The notes beneath the pieces are model-generated. The model did no database searches. It was not told where the DNA came from and saw nothing but the letters and a program-made list of their open reading frames with translations. From NCBI GenBank assembly GCA_038087015.1, contig JASBNA010000070.1, forward strand, positions 124,001 through 188,000: 64,000 nucleotides of DNA, read 5' to 3'. Position 1 is the stretch's first letter; each line of letters opens with the position of its first letter. A program made the position numbers and the translations under genes. Below are positions 11,405-23,072 of the stretch, piece by piece. Source of the stretch: Cerrena zonata. Taxonomy: Eukaryota > Basidiomycota > Agaricomycetes > Polyporales > Cerrenaceae.

Positions 11405-12862
11405 ATGACCACATTAACGCGAGAAGATGTCCTCCAGGAAATCCAAAAGTGCAATGAAGAAATCGTCGAGGCTGAACGGGTCGGTCAGGCAACGTCAGCA
11501 CAGCTCAGACTCTGCCTACAGAAACAGATCCTCAATAGCCTGCTCCCAATTTCGCAACTACCCGATGAGACTCTTTTGGAGATTTTTACAGCTTACTGCA
11601 GCCAGGAGTCTGAAACGTACATTATAGAACCATTCTGTGCCGTCCGTTTAACCCATATCTGCTCCCGCTGGCGGGCGGTAGCCATTGCATGCCCAACTCT
11701 GTGGAATGTAATCGATTTAACCTGGCCAGCCTGGACAATTGATGTTATCCCCCGTTCAAAGGAGGCTCCCCTGACGGTGGCCTTCAGAGGCACGTTTTTA
11801 AGAAGGGAACCCACGAGATGCATCATCGAACACATACTTTCCACACGCAGCCATCAAATCGTATCATTTCGTATGAAGTTATTCTGCGTCACTACCAGCT
11901 GGCTAGATGAGATCCCTACATCGTCCATGACAGCGCTGAAAACGCTGGTTATTGGGGGTTTCCATCCAATTTTTGCCCGCGGTCTCCATAACTCGATCCA
12001 ACATATCCAAGTCCATTCCAACTGGGGACAGTTGGTGGAACCCTTGCTGCTCTTGTTTCGGCCCAATTTACACACACTGGACCTATCTCTACCCGATACA
12101 GAGTCTGGTCAGCTGTCGTGGAGGGATTGCATCAGAGCTCTTGGCGCTATGCATTTTCTCAGACGTCTTTTCTTTAAAAATGTATTCAATGGTGGGTTGG
12201 ATACACGGGAGCCCATCGCTCGAATTACCCTTCCTCTTCTTATCGAATTATCAATCAAAGCAGATATAGCTGCTTGCACCATGTTCATTGATCATATTGG
12301 AACCCCTTCGTTAACAACAGCCACCGTGACTGCCAAACGTTGTCAATTGATTCAAGAGATCGACTTCTTTTGCCTCACCATTTCAAAGATGGCCAGGTTT
12401 AATTGGATATCTTCCACCTCGAATCGCTTGATGACCAAGCGCTCAGACACGTTTGTTGAACTCAGTGTCAAGTTGTATCTGGATTTGGAGGACCGCCATC
12501 TCTTAAACGTCTGTTTAGAGGGAGAGAGATCCTTTGTCCAACAATTGGACTTGAACCCCTTGGTATCCCGTCTCGACTTCCCAAACGTGGACTATATAAC
12601 AATCGAATCATTTGATCCGTCCCTTCTCATCCTTTCCCGTCTTCCGACAATCACTACCTTGTGTTTGACTAGGGCATCGTTACCCTACATCCCCTCACTG
12701 CTAAGACCAAGGCGGGAAGGAGACACACTGTTTCAACCATTTCCCAACTTCAACAAGCTAATAATTAATCGACCTTCAGAACTAAAGGAGCAGCTCAGTG
12801 CTATCACTACTACGTTTCAAGAACGTACCCTGCCTAGCGTCTTCCAGATTCTGCTACTATGA
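11405..12862 (+). CDS. F-box domain protein
   Basis: One uninterrupted exon of 485 codons, unusual beside its intron-rich neighbours. Residues about 1-45 form a charged, possibly coiled helix. The F-box follows: ISQLPDETLLEIFTAYC, then VRLTHICSRWRAVAIACPTLW with the typical C..W..A...P.LW ending. The remaining roughly 370 residues are leucine-rich and weakly repetitive, as in basidiomycete F-box/LRR-like proteins. Such proteins recruit substrates to SCF ubiquitin ligases through Skp1; the substrate cannot be told. This is a large, fast-evolving family in Agaricomycetes. A damaged relative occurs at 49250-50343 and shares RNLHTLDL/PNLHTLDL and a similar C-terminal ITTTFQ segment. It sits among relics but shows no frame break itself. 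Confidence 0.85.
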   Translation: MTTLTREDVLQEIQKCNEEIVEAERVGQATSAQLRLCLQKQILNSLLPISQLPDETLLEIFTAYCSQESETYIIEPFCAVRLTHICSRWRAVAIACPTLWNVIDLTWPAWTIDVIPRSKEAPLTVAFRGTFLRREPTRCIIEHILSTRSHQIVSFRMKLFCVTTSWLDEIPTSSMTALKTLVIGGFHPIFARGLHNSIQHIQVHSNWGQLVEPLLLLFRPNLHTLDLSLPDTESGQLSWRDCIRALGAMHFLRRLFFKNVFNGGLDTREPIARITLPLLIELSIKADIAACTMFIDHIGTPSLTTATVTAKRCQLIQEIDFFCLTISKMARFNWISSTSNRLMTKRSDTFVELSVKLYLDLEDRHLLNVCLEGERSFVQQLDLNPLVSRLDFPNVDYITIESFDPSLLILSRLPTITTLCLTRASLPYIPSLLRPRREGDTLFQPFPNFNKLIINRPSELKEQLSAITTTFQERTLPSVFQILLL

Positions 12863-13628
12863 ATGACCCTCTAATGGTACCTATCCTCGATGCAATCACA
12901 AAAGGCATTGTCTTTGCATGAGAAAGCTGTTATGGATCAGGACCAGGGGGACACCCCGAATAGGATATGGATGGAGTATTCAGGCGGGGTGCCAAAATGG
13001 TAAGCAGATGGAGATCACGTCGGCAGCTCAGATGGCAAGCTTCCCTTGGAGTGATTTTCTCTCCCCCAGGTATGATTGCACAATCATATATACGATAGGG
13101 AAGAAACCCCCTAGTAGCCTTATCTTATCCGAACTGCTCCAGCAGGATTGACTCAGGCGTCGGTCTAGGATTATACATACACCCCAAACAAAGTACTTTA
13201 CACTCTGTTGTCAGCTTTACTTAGATAGAATCAGATGGTGGGAGGTCAAAGATCAGCAATCTGTGATGAATCATTCATTTGTGGCACTATTTGGATCGGG
13301 TGAGACTGGTATTATGTTTGATTGAATGTCACCTAGAAGTTTTGCTTTACTCGCATTGCTTACTATGAGAGAGAAAGGGGTGCGCGAGCATTGAATTGGG
13401 GTATTAAGTATAAAGGCCTTAACAGCATACCAGCGATAGAATGAAGTCGCTCCAACTTCAAGCAGGTCCCTCTTGCGAGGAAGTGGAAACGATATTGAGA
13501 AACCACGGTCACAGTTGTGAATCACAGTGTCATTGAGATCGTAGTAACAGGCATAATGATACAGCGTTTTAACTCGTACAGTGTCCGAAAAGCTCATCAC
13601 ATTGGATATTCATACCGTTCGACGGGGC
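12863..13628. other. Convergent intergenic region
   Basis: It separates the F-box stop from the DyP copy 2 stop. Short frames at 12918-13151 (+) and 13271-13600 (-) show no family signature. I see nothing else. Confidence 0.55.
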
Positions 13629-15345
13629 TTAGGCAGTAGCAAACGTGGTCTTCAGGGCAGATATAGATGGAGCGAAGAAGTATTCGCCACCCTTCGATAC
13701 AACCCACTCCGCAGGAAGACCTAAGTTCGCAGTTGCATTCTGAGGGTTGGTTCCGCCCATGATACGAGAAGCAGGATCTGCTGCTTGACCGATGATGGGG
13801 TCGAAGCCAGGAACTTGGTCGGCTGGCTTGCCGAAGGGGAAACCGGTGTTGTTCGCCCAAGCTATACGGAGTGCAAATGAGTGGGGTAGTGATAGATCGA
13901 ATGAACACGTCACTTACAAACTTGAATGAACTGGAAACCATTGGCGAGAACACTCTGGTAGCACCTGAAGAGGAGACCACGGTCGTGGGTGGTCTTACCT
14001 TGTTGAGCCTCAGAAGGCGTGACCTCAGGTCCGAATGGAATACCACGTCGGATGATACGACGAGTTTCGGTATTGTTCTGAAGATCATTACGAGGGTTCG
14101 TTTTGCGGACGTGAGCAGCGAAGGGGCATCGATCCTGTGTTTGAAGATCTTCAGGGAAACTGTAATCGAAGTCGTTGTTCCGCTGAGGATCAGCAGCCAA
14201 GATCGGGTCATCTTTCAAAGGTGCCAAATCCAGAGGGGCACCTGTTGATGGGTAAGTCATATTTCATTTCAAAGAGCATAGATGTGGTGACTGACCGCTC
14301 TTCCATCGTCCAACAAGACGCGCACCCAGGAACTCACTACCCTGTTCAGGGGTCAATCCTGGAAGTGGAATGGGGTTCTTCTTCAAAAATTGATCGAACT
14401 CGGGCACAAGCTGAGACAGATAACGGAAGGCTAAGAAACTTCCCTCAACTGCCCATGAAGGACGAGCAGCGAGATTGGGATCAGCCTCACGTCCAAGCAA
14501 GATGATACCTGGTCGGACGGGTGTTCCCTGCCCAGGAAGAGGGTTCGTGTCGAAATCCTTAACAGCAGGGTTAGAGATTCCATCCAAGAATCCGAAGCTA
14601 GATTTCAGAACATGGGTTATTTGCGTGATTATAATGACGGTGAGAATAGATTACTCACTGTTCGTGACCCTTCTCTGGGCCAGGACGAACGTTTCCGGTC
14701 GAACGGAATACCTCGGTAATGGTAAGACCAAGCTTGAGCTTGATCTCTGCTATCTTCGCCTCGATTGTGATAATAGAGTCACCGGCGATGACGAAAACAC
14801 CGTGGACACCATTCTTGAAGGCGGGAAGCCAATCAGGAGTGAACTGTCCATTTGTAATTGTACCCTTGTCTCCAAGATGTTGAGCATCTTTAAGTTGACC
14901 TTGTTCGAAGACGGGGTCTCCGATTGAGTCATTAATCCCAATCTATGACAGAACTTAATCAGCATAGAACATCGGGATTGTGTAAAGGTCAACACTCTAA
15001 CCTTCTTGAGACCAAGCTGCGAGAAACCGAGAGTCACGCCGACAACTGGTAGTAAAGCAGCCTGGACTCCTTGAGCGGCAGCGTTTTGCTTGTGCTGCAA
15101 GATAGAGTCCCGGGTGCCTTTGGCTTGGGTAGTGGTTGTGATCAATGGGACAACTTGGGTGAGGTGCTTGCGGAAGGCAGCGACATCGTTGTTGATGTTG
15201 AAGAAAATCGTTGTCTCGAACTTCTTGGGGATACCCGCCCTATAATAAATCCGGTTAAGAAGGATTTCTTCGAATAATATAGAAGGTGGACTTACAAGAT
15301 ATCACCTTGGACGTTGCTGAGGTTAACAGGGGGGACGGTAGTCAT
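13629..15345 (-). CDS. Dye-decolorizing peroxidase (DyP), copy 2
   Basis: Six exons: 15296-15345, 15002-15239, 14659-14942, 14296-14597, 13918-14241, 13629-13861; 476 residues. The four middle exons have exactly the same lengths as in copy 1 (238, 284, 302 and 324 bases), and the proteins are closely similar. The catalytic set is complete: GFLDGISNP (distal Asp), AAHVRKTNPR (heme His) and RRGIPFGPEV (distal Arg). The start MTTVPPVNLSNVQGDIL is one residue shorter than in copy 1, and there is no signal peptide. Reaction and role are as for copy 1. Its neighbour on the right is the nearly complete OPT transporter, whereas copy 1 has only a relic. Both peroxidases look functional, so this is a retained tandem pair. 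Confidence 0.95.
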
Positions 15346-16471
15346 ATTGGTTCGTAGTAGATGAGGGCTAGGGAGACTGAGTGAGGTGTGGTAGGCGTTC
15401 CAATCCAGTTATATACCTTTTAGACGAGGCAATGCCAACAGATGGAAGGGACTATCTTCCGAAGGAGGTTAGGGTGCACCGGAATTGCGCCAAGTTCATA
15501 TCAATCTGCCATCTAGAAATTAGAATTGTGTCCGACACGGACCATCCTCAGAACCCTAGACTATGGAGATCTTCTCCAAATAGGCACAATTACCGGGGAT
15601 GTACACTTGAGTCACTATAAACAATGCTGTCCCGGTAATCGGAAGCCAATAAGGACTATACTATTTGTTAAAGATTCGCGCCAATCCAGGGTCGGCGGAA
15701 CCTGTCAAGTTGAACCTATTCCAAAGAATGCAATTTGGATGGCGAATTACACAGCACAAGACCCTGCGGACAACTAATACGACATGAGTAGGTGTCATTC
15801 ATGACCAAACCATGATAATAATAACTTGGCTTAAGACGATTATGTCAACCACTGTGAGACCATGAATGTTGTACTTCTCCAGACGTAGTTCTGAGAAGAG
15901 CGAGAAGCATTTTACCTTTCCGCGTTAGGGGTATAGTGTCCGAACGAATGAACCACCGCCCATTTGTGCATTGCTTGTTCTCCGAACGAGGCGGAGGTAA
16001 ACCTTCACGTGTAGCACGAACGTCGGTGAATGTTCACCAGCGCGACACGGCGAAATAACCGCCCTAGCCTGTGAAGCGCGCCACACGAACAACGAATACT
16101 CCATCAGCCATTCACTCGTTTATGATTACCTCCATTCTATGAGAATGCTGTCCAAATGGGGAAGAGTTCAACTCTCTCCGAAGTCAGGTAGCGTTGCATT
16201 GGCATGGTCATAGGTAGAACACGTCCAGGAAGGCGCCTAGTTGATTTACGGAGCTTCCTGTTTGGTCACACACGGAGCTTTGCGAGGAGCATTACCTCCA
16301 AAAAGAATATAAGATATGACCCGTACACATCGACATGGACTAGGCCAGGGACGATTATTCGTCAGAACAAACTGACAGGGCTTGATAGAAAACACTCACT
16401 AACACATATAAGCTCTTAAACAGCCCCTCTAAACCCGATTGTAGGTCTCAACGAATACCACCTCTGATACC
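15346..16471. other. DyP copy 2 upstream region with TATA-like box
   Basis: Upstream of DyP copy 2, TATATAA on the minus strand (15409-15415) lies 64-70 bases before the ATG. The block GAGGCAATGCCAACAG (15426-15441) matches copy 1. TTCACCAGCGCGACA near 16030 and CCAAATGGGGAAGAG near 16152 also have partners upstream of copy 1. I see no gene; frames at 15381-15777 and 16204-16419 lack domain motifs. The right end is the 3' region of the OPT gene. Confidence 0.5.
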
Positions 16472-19193
16472 CTACGACGGGCATCCTCCACATAGTCCAG
16501 GAACGCAGCCCCAACAACTGGCCACGCCTATACCAAAAGTCCGCAATATTAAGGAGATAATGCTCACTACACCTTCACCGAGGACGAATCCACTGGCTAT
16601 GATAATAAGCTTGATACCGCCTTTCTCTTGACCCCCTACTCTTCGGTAGTATAGGTACTCAATAAATCCCCCGACTAGACGAGCAAGCGAGAATGACGGC
16701 GTGTTGAGGAAGCCGATAGCAAATGCGACCCCAGAAGGGATCCACTTAGCATACCATCGATGCCGAAGTGTTGCATGGGTCTTTGCTGCGGCAATGAGCG
16801 CAAAGACGATTGCAAATGCCATCATAAAGACGTTGCTCTTCTCAGGAAGTTCTCCATCGCCTGCGGGACACGTAAGGATGTCAGAATTGATAGCACAGTT
16901 CTATAGATGACATATAACATACGCAAAAGGCGTGCTAGGCCAAGCCAGACATAAGCAGTTGGTGCTGGGAAAGAAGGACCAGGTATTTGATATGCACGGT
17001 TGTACAAGGTGTATGCCGTGGCAGTTACAATGATTGACAGGGACGATCCAATGAGTTGGCCATAGAATTGGGCTCTTGGTGAGGCGCGGATGAGATGTCC
17101 TGTCTTCAAGTCTTGCATTAGGTCACCAGCTCTGCAACGAATGTTCGGACTCAGCACGCGTAGGCTGAGGATTCATCAATTATCCTTACTGTTGGGCACC
17201 AGCCTCAGCAACCCCTCCGGCGATGATATTGGCAACGATATTTCCCGGTTGGATCCAGGCAAAGAAGAGTTGACTGATCTTGCCTAATCCGCTTACTGGG
17301 TTCAAATCCGTCTCTCCGAGGGCACGTACGCTACCGGAGGTTGTAGTCAGATTGCCAATAAGCAGAGGTACCGGTCTTACGTGCAAACTCACCCTAGTAC
17401 ACTCAATAGACCACCCATCACAAATCCTAGGAGCGTGGCCCAAGGTTTGATGCCTTCATTGCCAAAAACCATCCAAACGAGAAGGGTCCCGAGCGTGATA
17501 CTTCCGCCGAGACCCCAAAGTACCCATCGCATAGGGACCAGCCGTTCATCGGTTTCGATCTCATTGTCTTCTTTATGTTCTCCATCTTCACCCAGGGAAA
17601 CAGCTCGCTTCAGAAGTTTCGTATAGATGACTTCTCCAATGACCGGACCCAGGGAAACAAGACTATCTGTACACATGATTGCGAGAGATGTCCACAGGAT
17701 CCAACCTCGTGCGCCACTTGTCATATCACCGACAGGGCCTGGGGCCCATCCCTTATGCTTTGACAGAGGTGAGAGTATGCCCCAGCCCACTAACATACCC
17801 TGAAAATTATTAGCGTCGCTAGAATCGTGGCAATCGAAGTTTCCTCACCAGGTTCATGCTCAAGGTGGTCGGGAAGCCCATAATAATACCTTGGCCTACG
17901 TAAGACAAACTAGGTGTGAATGTCCACAACCACTGTCGTGCAAGGTATCTCCCGAATAATGGAAGCGAGAAGATGACCGGAAAGAAGTAAGCAGCGAGCT
18001 GGTAACGCGTCCTGTCAATCGATAGAGATCATATATTTAGCTGATGACTTGCCGTCATCACGCCGGACGCAAGGAAGCTCCAAATGAGAGCTGACCATCC
18101 TTCCGGCTCAGGGATATCTTCGACTTCGTTAGATTCAGTCAGCGGTACATTCTCAACTGGAGAAAGAGGTTCTCGAGTAGCAGTATCCTCTGTTTCTAAT
18201 TCTGTGTAACCTCTACGCCGGCGAATGGTAGTATCAGGAGGGGGGAAGCTCGTGTAATACAGATATTAACTGAGCCGTGGCAGTTCCAGATGGGAACGCT
18301 AATTGCTCTTCAATAATCTATGCAAGACAGGCCGAGTAAGCACAATTAAATGATAGACGGATGTGTGTCAGAGAAATTGCTACTTGCCACTTGTTTGCGT
18401 AAAGGTGGGGATAGGAATACCCTGGGGAAAGGGGAGAAGTCATTAGATGAACATGTATTACAGTAGGAATCGTCTCCTGCATCTAGAAGGCGGGAAATGA
18501 TACCCGCCGTGTCAATATGATAAAACATGTGCTTACCCAAAGAATGCTACCGCACACGACCAACCTACCGAAGCAATCCACGAGAGATGAATAGGCGGAG
18601 AGCCGTCTCGGTCTTCCTCTAACAGACCAAGGGCAGGAAGAATTCCTACGAAACCCGCGGCAAGAGGCATCTGAGATCATGACGTATAAGTGAGCATCAA
18701 GTTGGATCGTGGTATACACTCACGGTGCCAGTAGCAACAGCGGTTGTTTGCAAGACAATATTTTCTTGCGCTGTAATAGGAGTGGGCAGAAAACGAGACA
18801 GGAGGAATCCAATGAGGGCAGATTGTAATGACATCCTAAAACAGAAATAACTTAGCCACACAAATGCCAAGTCTGAGGGTTCGAGACATACATGCTAATC
18901 CAGCCTGTTTGTAGGCCAAAGTACAAGTTCGTAAAACATAATAGACATCCGATGAGCAGTCCGAGAAGGACTGCTCGAAGCTAAGAAACGAGTAGATTTA
19001 ATTCCATTCGATTAATTAAGATTATTTCACGAGAAACATACCGTGAATTCTGACTCCCCCATGACTGGGCTGCCACCTCGCGAGCGGCTCCTCGGAGTCC
19101 GTAATGATCTAAACATGTGAGTACGAGTCGCTTAGAGTCCTTCTTCTGAGTTAGGTGAGTTTGTACACACCTTAACCAACGTCGTACTTCCAT
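16472..19193 (-). CDS. Oligopeptide transporter (OPT family) with one apparent frameshift
   Basis: Twelve exons: 19171-19193, 19042-19108, 18892-18980, 18724-18835, 18537-18670, 18391-18421, 18053-18317, 17849-17998, 17393-17799, 17190-17330, 16923-17131, 16472-16860. They encode about 671 residues if one base is discounted. OPT proteins are proton-coupled membrane carriers of peptides or metal chelates. Visible family blocks are TNLYFGLQTGWISMMSLQSA, ENIVLQTTAVATGTMPLAAG, FPSGTATAQL, YFFPVIFSLPLFG, and the end GEGVVSIISLILRTFGIG, SCWGCVPG; about 14 hydrophobic segments can be counted. In exon 7 a run of six C (18240-18245) shifts the conserved LHELPPPDTT by +1, giving a stop; five C restore the frame. 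The next intron has a GC donor (18052). Either a sequence error or early decay is possible. Confidence 0.85.
18240..18245 (-). other. Homopolymer C6 causing +1 frame change in the OPT gene
   Basis: The six-base run reads CTTCCCCCCTCCTGA on the minus strand. With five C the frame encodes LPPPDTT and continues to the end of the gene; with six it stops at once. A 58-base intron from GTTAAT to GCGTAG would also skip it in frame, but it would remove the conserved block LISVLHELPPPDTT. Confidence 0.6.
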
Positions 19194-19464
19194 GTCGACG
19201 ATAGTAGAGGGTAAGACGATAACATATTGGTTCAATTGACTGTTAGTTGAGAGCCATCCCGGGCCAAGGTTGCTGAATCAGCCGAGGATTCGTCATTTCG
19301 GAGCGCCCGTGGTAAGTAACCGCTTCGGAGTCAGATTATATCTATGCGAAGCGTTTCGTTCCTGGTTTGTGAATATTTATTGGTCAACAAGCAGGTTCTG
19401 TTTGAGTAGTTTTACTTTTGCATAGAATATTTTACAGTACATCAAAGAAGGTTTACAGTATAAG

Positions 19465-20423
19465 TCAACGAACATTTGAACCTCCGAGACCTGTTCCCCT
19501 TCTCATAGCACCGAGATTAGAAGAACCTTCACCACGATCTGACTGACCGAAGGAGGTCTGTCTTCGTGAGCTGAATAAATGTTCGGTCTGGTGGATTGGT
19601 CGTGAACGAACTACACGATCCCTTTCCCAGTTATAATCACGCCGCCTCCCATTATTGGCAAGATATCCTCCGAGGCCACCAAGACCAACCCCCGTCCAGA
19701 ATCCCGGCTCCCATCCCTGGGATCTCTGTTCAGGTTGAGTGTACTTTGTGTAGGGTGGCGGTGGATCGTGTCTGGTACCACCCCAGAAATTCGAGCCAGG
19801 TTGCCCCCCTGAGCCTGAAGCCGAATGCGGACGTCTTCCTGCATTGGACCCGAAGCAGGAGGACAGCAACTTGTACAGGATGAAGATTAACAGACCGACC
19901 CATAGAAAATAAAAAATGGCAGCAGCAGGATCGGTCATAAATCCTGCGAAAAATAATTGAAATTCAATTCGTTAGTGGTGTATCAATTGCAATTAAACGT
20001 ACCGCGAAACCAATGGGAAGGAAGTCTGTGATCACTATCTTTCCGAAGAGCATCCGGGACATGAACGAGGCGATATTCTAGCCCACAGGAGCCCTTCAGT
20101 ACATAAGGGTCACCAGGACCAGACCATCCCTCGCAAGATACCTCCACTCTTCCGAAGCGCAAAGCTTCGGGTAGATCTGCTTCGCACTAGCCATGAAATC
20201 AGCGAATGTGCCTGAGGTGGTCCGAGTGACCAAGAGATACCTTCCAATCGACATCTGTCCCGCTTCCTCCAATATTCGTGCATCGTACAACCTCGGGAGT
20301 ATACAGTTGACATGCTTGGCCAATACAGGTCAATTGAGGAACTGGTTTTCCTCTTCGTGACGTGGTTTCTGCATCTTGATAGAATGTAAGTGACGAGATC
20401 TTATTTAGCGCAATCTTGGACAT
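19465..20423 (-). CDS. SARAF-family protein (store-operated calcium entry-associated regulatory factor)
   Basis: Three exons: 20241-20423, 20003-20186 and 19465-19943; 281 residues. The lumenal domain is unmistakable: KPVPQLTCIGQACQLYTPEV, CTNIGGSGTDVDWKCEADLP, VEVSCEGWSGPGDPYVLKGS, CGLEYRL, with the conserved paired cysteines. One transmembrane helix follows (AAIFYFLWVGLLIFILYKLL), then a Gly/Pro/Arg-rich cytoplasmic tail with PPPPYTKY. In animals SARAF is an ER membrane protein that inactivates store-operated calcium entry; its fungal role is not established. The start at 20423 gives no signal peptide, although the cysteine-rich domain should be lumenal. An upstream exon may be missing, as an AG precedes the ATG (CTCTAAAG). 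The gene is on the same strand as the OPT gene, 270 bases away. Confidence 0.88.
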
Positions 20424-21215
20424 CTTTAGAGTGTCGAATTTCCATATAGTTTAGAGGTACTCGTAAGGTGTGGTAAGAGGGATGTCTTGCTTTTAAGTGT
20501 TGAGTGAACAAAGAACGATGACGCAATGTGCTTACGTGGTTTGATTACCATTTGTAGATAGAAACTTCCGCAAAAGGGAAGTCCGGTAGTTTGCCCACGT
20601 TGCACTCTCGCCTTGCACTGACTCCGAACTCAGACGACCATTTGTATTCTAAAAAACGTATTGCGCTTTACTAGGCGGCGTAGCATCAAAATAACAAAAC
20701 CGGTAATGCTGGCAGGTTATACTTGGCAAATATCATGCAGATCGTCGAATCCACTCTCACCGCCTGAAGGCCGAGAGTCTCGGAACGGGATCATAAGAAG
20801 GGATACCGGACCCCATCTGTTCACGAGAGCATGATGATTTCTGATACTATTTCAATGCCCCTAATGCGCCAAGAACAAAATTACGTTTGAATTGTAGAAC
20901 GCGGATAAACCCAGGGTGATTAATTCTCATTTCATGTGCTCTCATGATCATAGCTCATATATTTATGGTAGGAAGTCGTCGTGAATGTCTTCATACGGAG
21001 CTTTGCAGTACCTCCGGAATCTACTAAAAACCAACAACCGCATACCTCATGAGCATGATCGCGGTGAAAAGTGCATTCGTCGACCTATGTGACTGGGTGT
21101 TTCTCGGTTTAACTCGTTCAGAAGAGCCATGATTTATCCCGCGGGAAATAACAAAAGCTACATAAACAGCAGCTAGACGGAGTAGTCTCTTCAGCTCTGA
21201 GCCCATTTTTTCAAC
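20424..21215. other. Divergent promoter region between SARAF and endoglucanase
   Basis: It serves two genes pointing away from each other. CATAAACA near 21162 is a weak TATA candidate about 50 bases before the endoglucanase ATG. One CTCCGG (21012) fits the loose SYGGRG catabolite-repressor consensus, which alone is not significant. I found no convincing signal-peptide exon for SARAF here. Confidence 0.45.
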
Positions 21216-23072
21216 ATGAAGGCGTTCTTTGCATCTCTCGGTGTTGCTTTAGCACTCAGCGCCCCTGCACTCTCCGTGTCCGTCTGGGGACAATGTGGAG
21301 TGAGTATACCTTGGATACACGTATTTTAACCATAGTATTAATGCGTTATGAATAGGGTATTGGATACACTGGCAGCACTGTTTGCGATAGTGGCTCTGTT
21401 TGCAATAAACAGAATGATTGTACGTCATCATCTCCCTACTTCACCTACACCACGATCTTCTAACTCGCAATGTAGACTATTCTCAATGCATTCCCGGAAC
21501 AGCTGGAACAGCTACAACCGGCCCCACTACTCCCTCAAGCACAATCTCTGCTCCGAGCCCTTCAAACAGCATCTGCTCTGGTTCTCGCACTAAATTCCAG
21601 TTCTTCGGTGTGAACGAATCTGGCGCTGAGTTCGGTAACCTCAACATTCCGGGAGTTCTCGGAACGGACTACACCTGGCCGTCGCCCTCTAGCATCGATG
21701 TAAGTACTTCATGAGGTCTAAGTCATTCTCAAGGTTTAATTTGTTGTGTCAGTTCTTCATGGGTCAAGGCTTCAACACGTTCCGCATTCCATTCTTGATG
21801 GAGCGCATGAGTCCCCCTGCCACGGGCCTCACTGGTCCCTTCGATCAGACTTACTTGAATGGTTTGAAGACCGTGCGTACTTTCGATCTGAAAATGTGGC
21901 CGCACATATGAAACTTTTGCATTAGATCGTTAACTACATCACCGGCAAGGGTGGTTTCGCTCTTATTGACCGTAAGCCGTTTCCAGGATATCCCTCAGGT
22001 AGAGATTGATGGTTCCATTATAGCCCACAACTTCATGATCTACAATGGTGCTACGATCAGCAGTACTTCCAAGTAAGCCCCTCTCCCTGTTACCATGCAC
22101 GTATCTGTATAGCTGACCCTAATTCAATAGCTTCCAGACCTGTTGGTAGCATTCCCAACTTTTCCCTCTTTTATTCGTGCTTAACATTTAATTTACACTT
22201 AGGGTGGAAGAACCTTTCCAACGAATTCGTATGTCGTTCTCGCATGTGCCTTTGAATATACCTAACAGCATCGGTCCCTCTTCAGAAATCGAACAAGAAT
22301 GTCGTCTTCGACGTCCAAAACGAGCCCCATGATATTCCCGCCACGACTGTTGCCAGCCTTGTAAGTCCTCCCTTCTGTTAACTTTCCCGTTCATGTATTC
22401 AACCAAACGACAGATGCAAGCCGCTGTCAACGGTATCCGTTCTAGTGGTGCTACCTCTCAGCTCATTCTTGTCGAGGGTACAAGTTGGACTGGTGCTTGG
22501 AGTACGTTCAATCTCCAATCTAGGGGAAATAATATAGTTGACGTATTTGTGTAGCTTGGACGACTTCTGGTAACAGCCAGGCCTTCACTTCCATCAAGGA
22601 TCCCAACAACAACCTTGCTATTCGTTAGTCTCATCCCCCCATAATTGCTTCTTAATATTTAATTGTCTGATAATCGACCAGAAATGCACCAATACCTCGA
22701 CTCTGACGGTTCTGGAACCTCGCCCACCTGTGTCTCCCCCACAATCGGTGCCGAACGTCTCCAAGCTGCAACTCAATGGCTCAAGGACAACAACCTCAAG
22801 GGATTCTTGGGTGAGATCGGCACTGGCTCCAACGCCGCCTGTATCTCTGCTGTCCAGGGTGCTCTTTGCTCCATGCAACAATCTGGTGTTTGGATCGGTG
22901 CTCTCTGGTGGGCTGCTGGCCCATGGTGGGGTGACGTGAGTTTTTCTCTCGTGTCATAGAGAGATTCCTGTACTGATCCTACGATGTCTGATAGTACTTC
23001 CAATCCATCGAGCCTCCTAGTGGTGCCTCTGTTTCGCAGATCCTTCCTCAGGCTCTTGTACCATTCCTGTAA
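21216..23072 (+). CDS. Secreted endo-beta-1,4-glucanase, CBM1-GH5 (Cel5A type)
   Basis: Thirteen exons from ATG 21216 to TAA 23070-23072, 395 residues. A signal peptide ([20 protein letters not shown]) is followed by a fungal CBM1 cellulose-binding module (WGQCGGIGYTGS, CNKQNDYYSQC), a Ser/Thr/Pro linker, and a GH5 subfamily-5 catalytic domain. It hydrolyses internal beta-1,4 bonds of cellulose outside the cell. Catalytic residues are visible: the acid/base Glu in FDVQNEPHD and the nucleophile Glu in [11 protein letters not shown]; substrate-binding [10 protein letters not shown] and [11 protein letters not shown] are also conserved. Exons: 21216-21299, 21356-21419, 21476-21699, 21753-21872, 21926-21971, 22024-22072, 22131-22141 (only 11 bases), 22203-22228, 22286-22360, 22414-22501, 22555-22623, 22682-22935, 22995-23072. 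All join in frame, so the gene looks functional. Confidence 0.95.
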
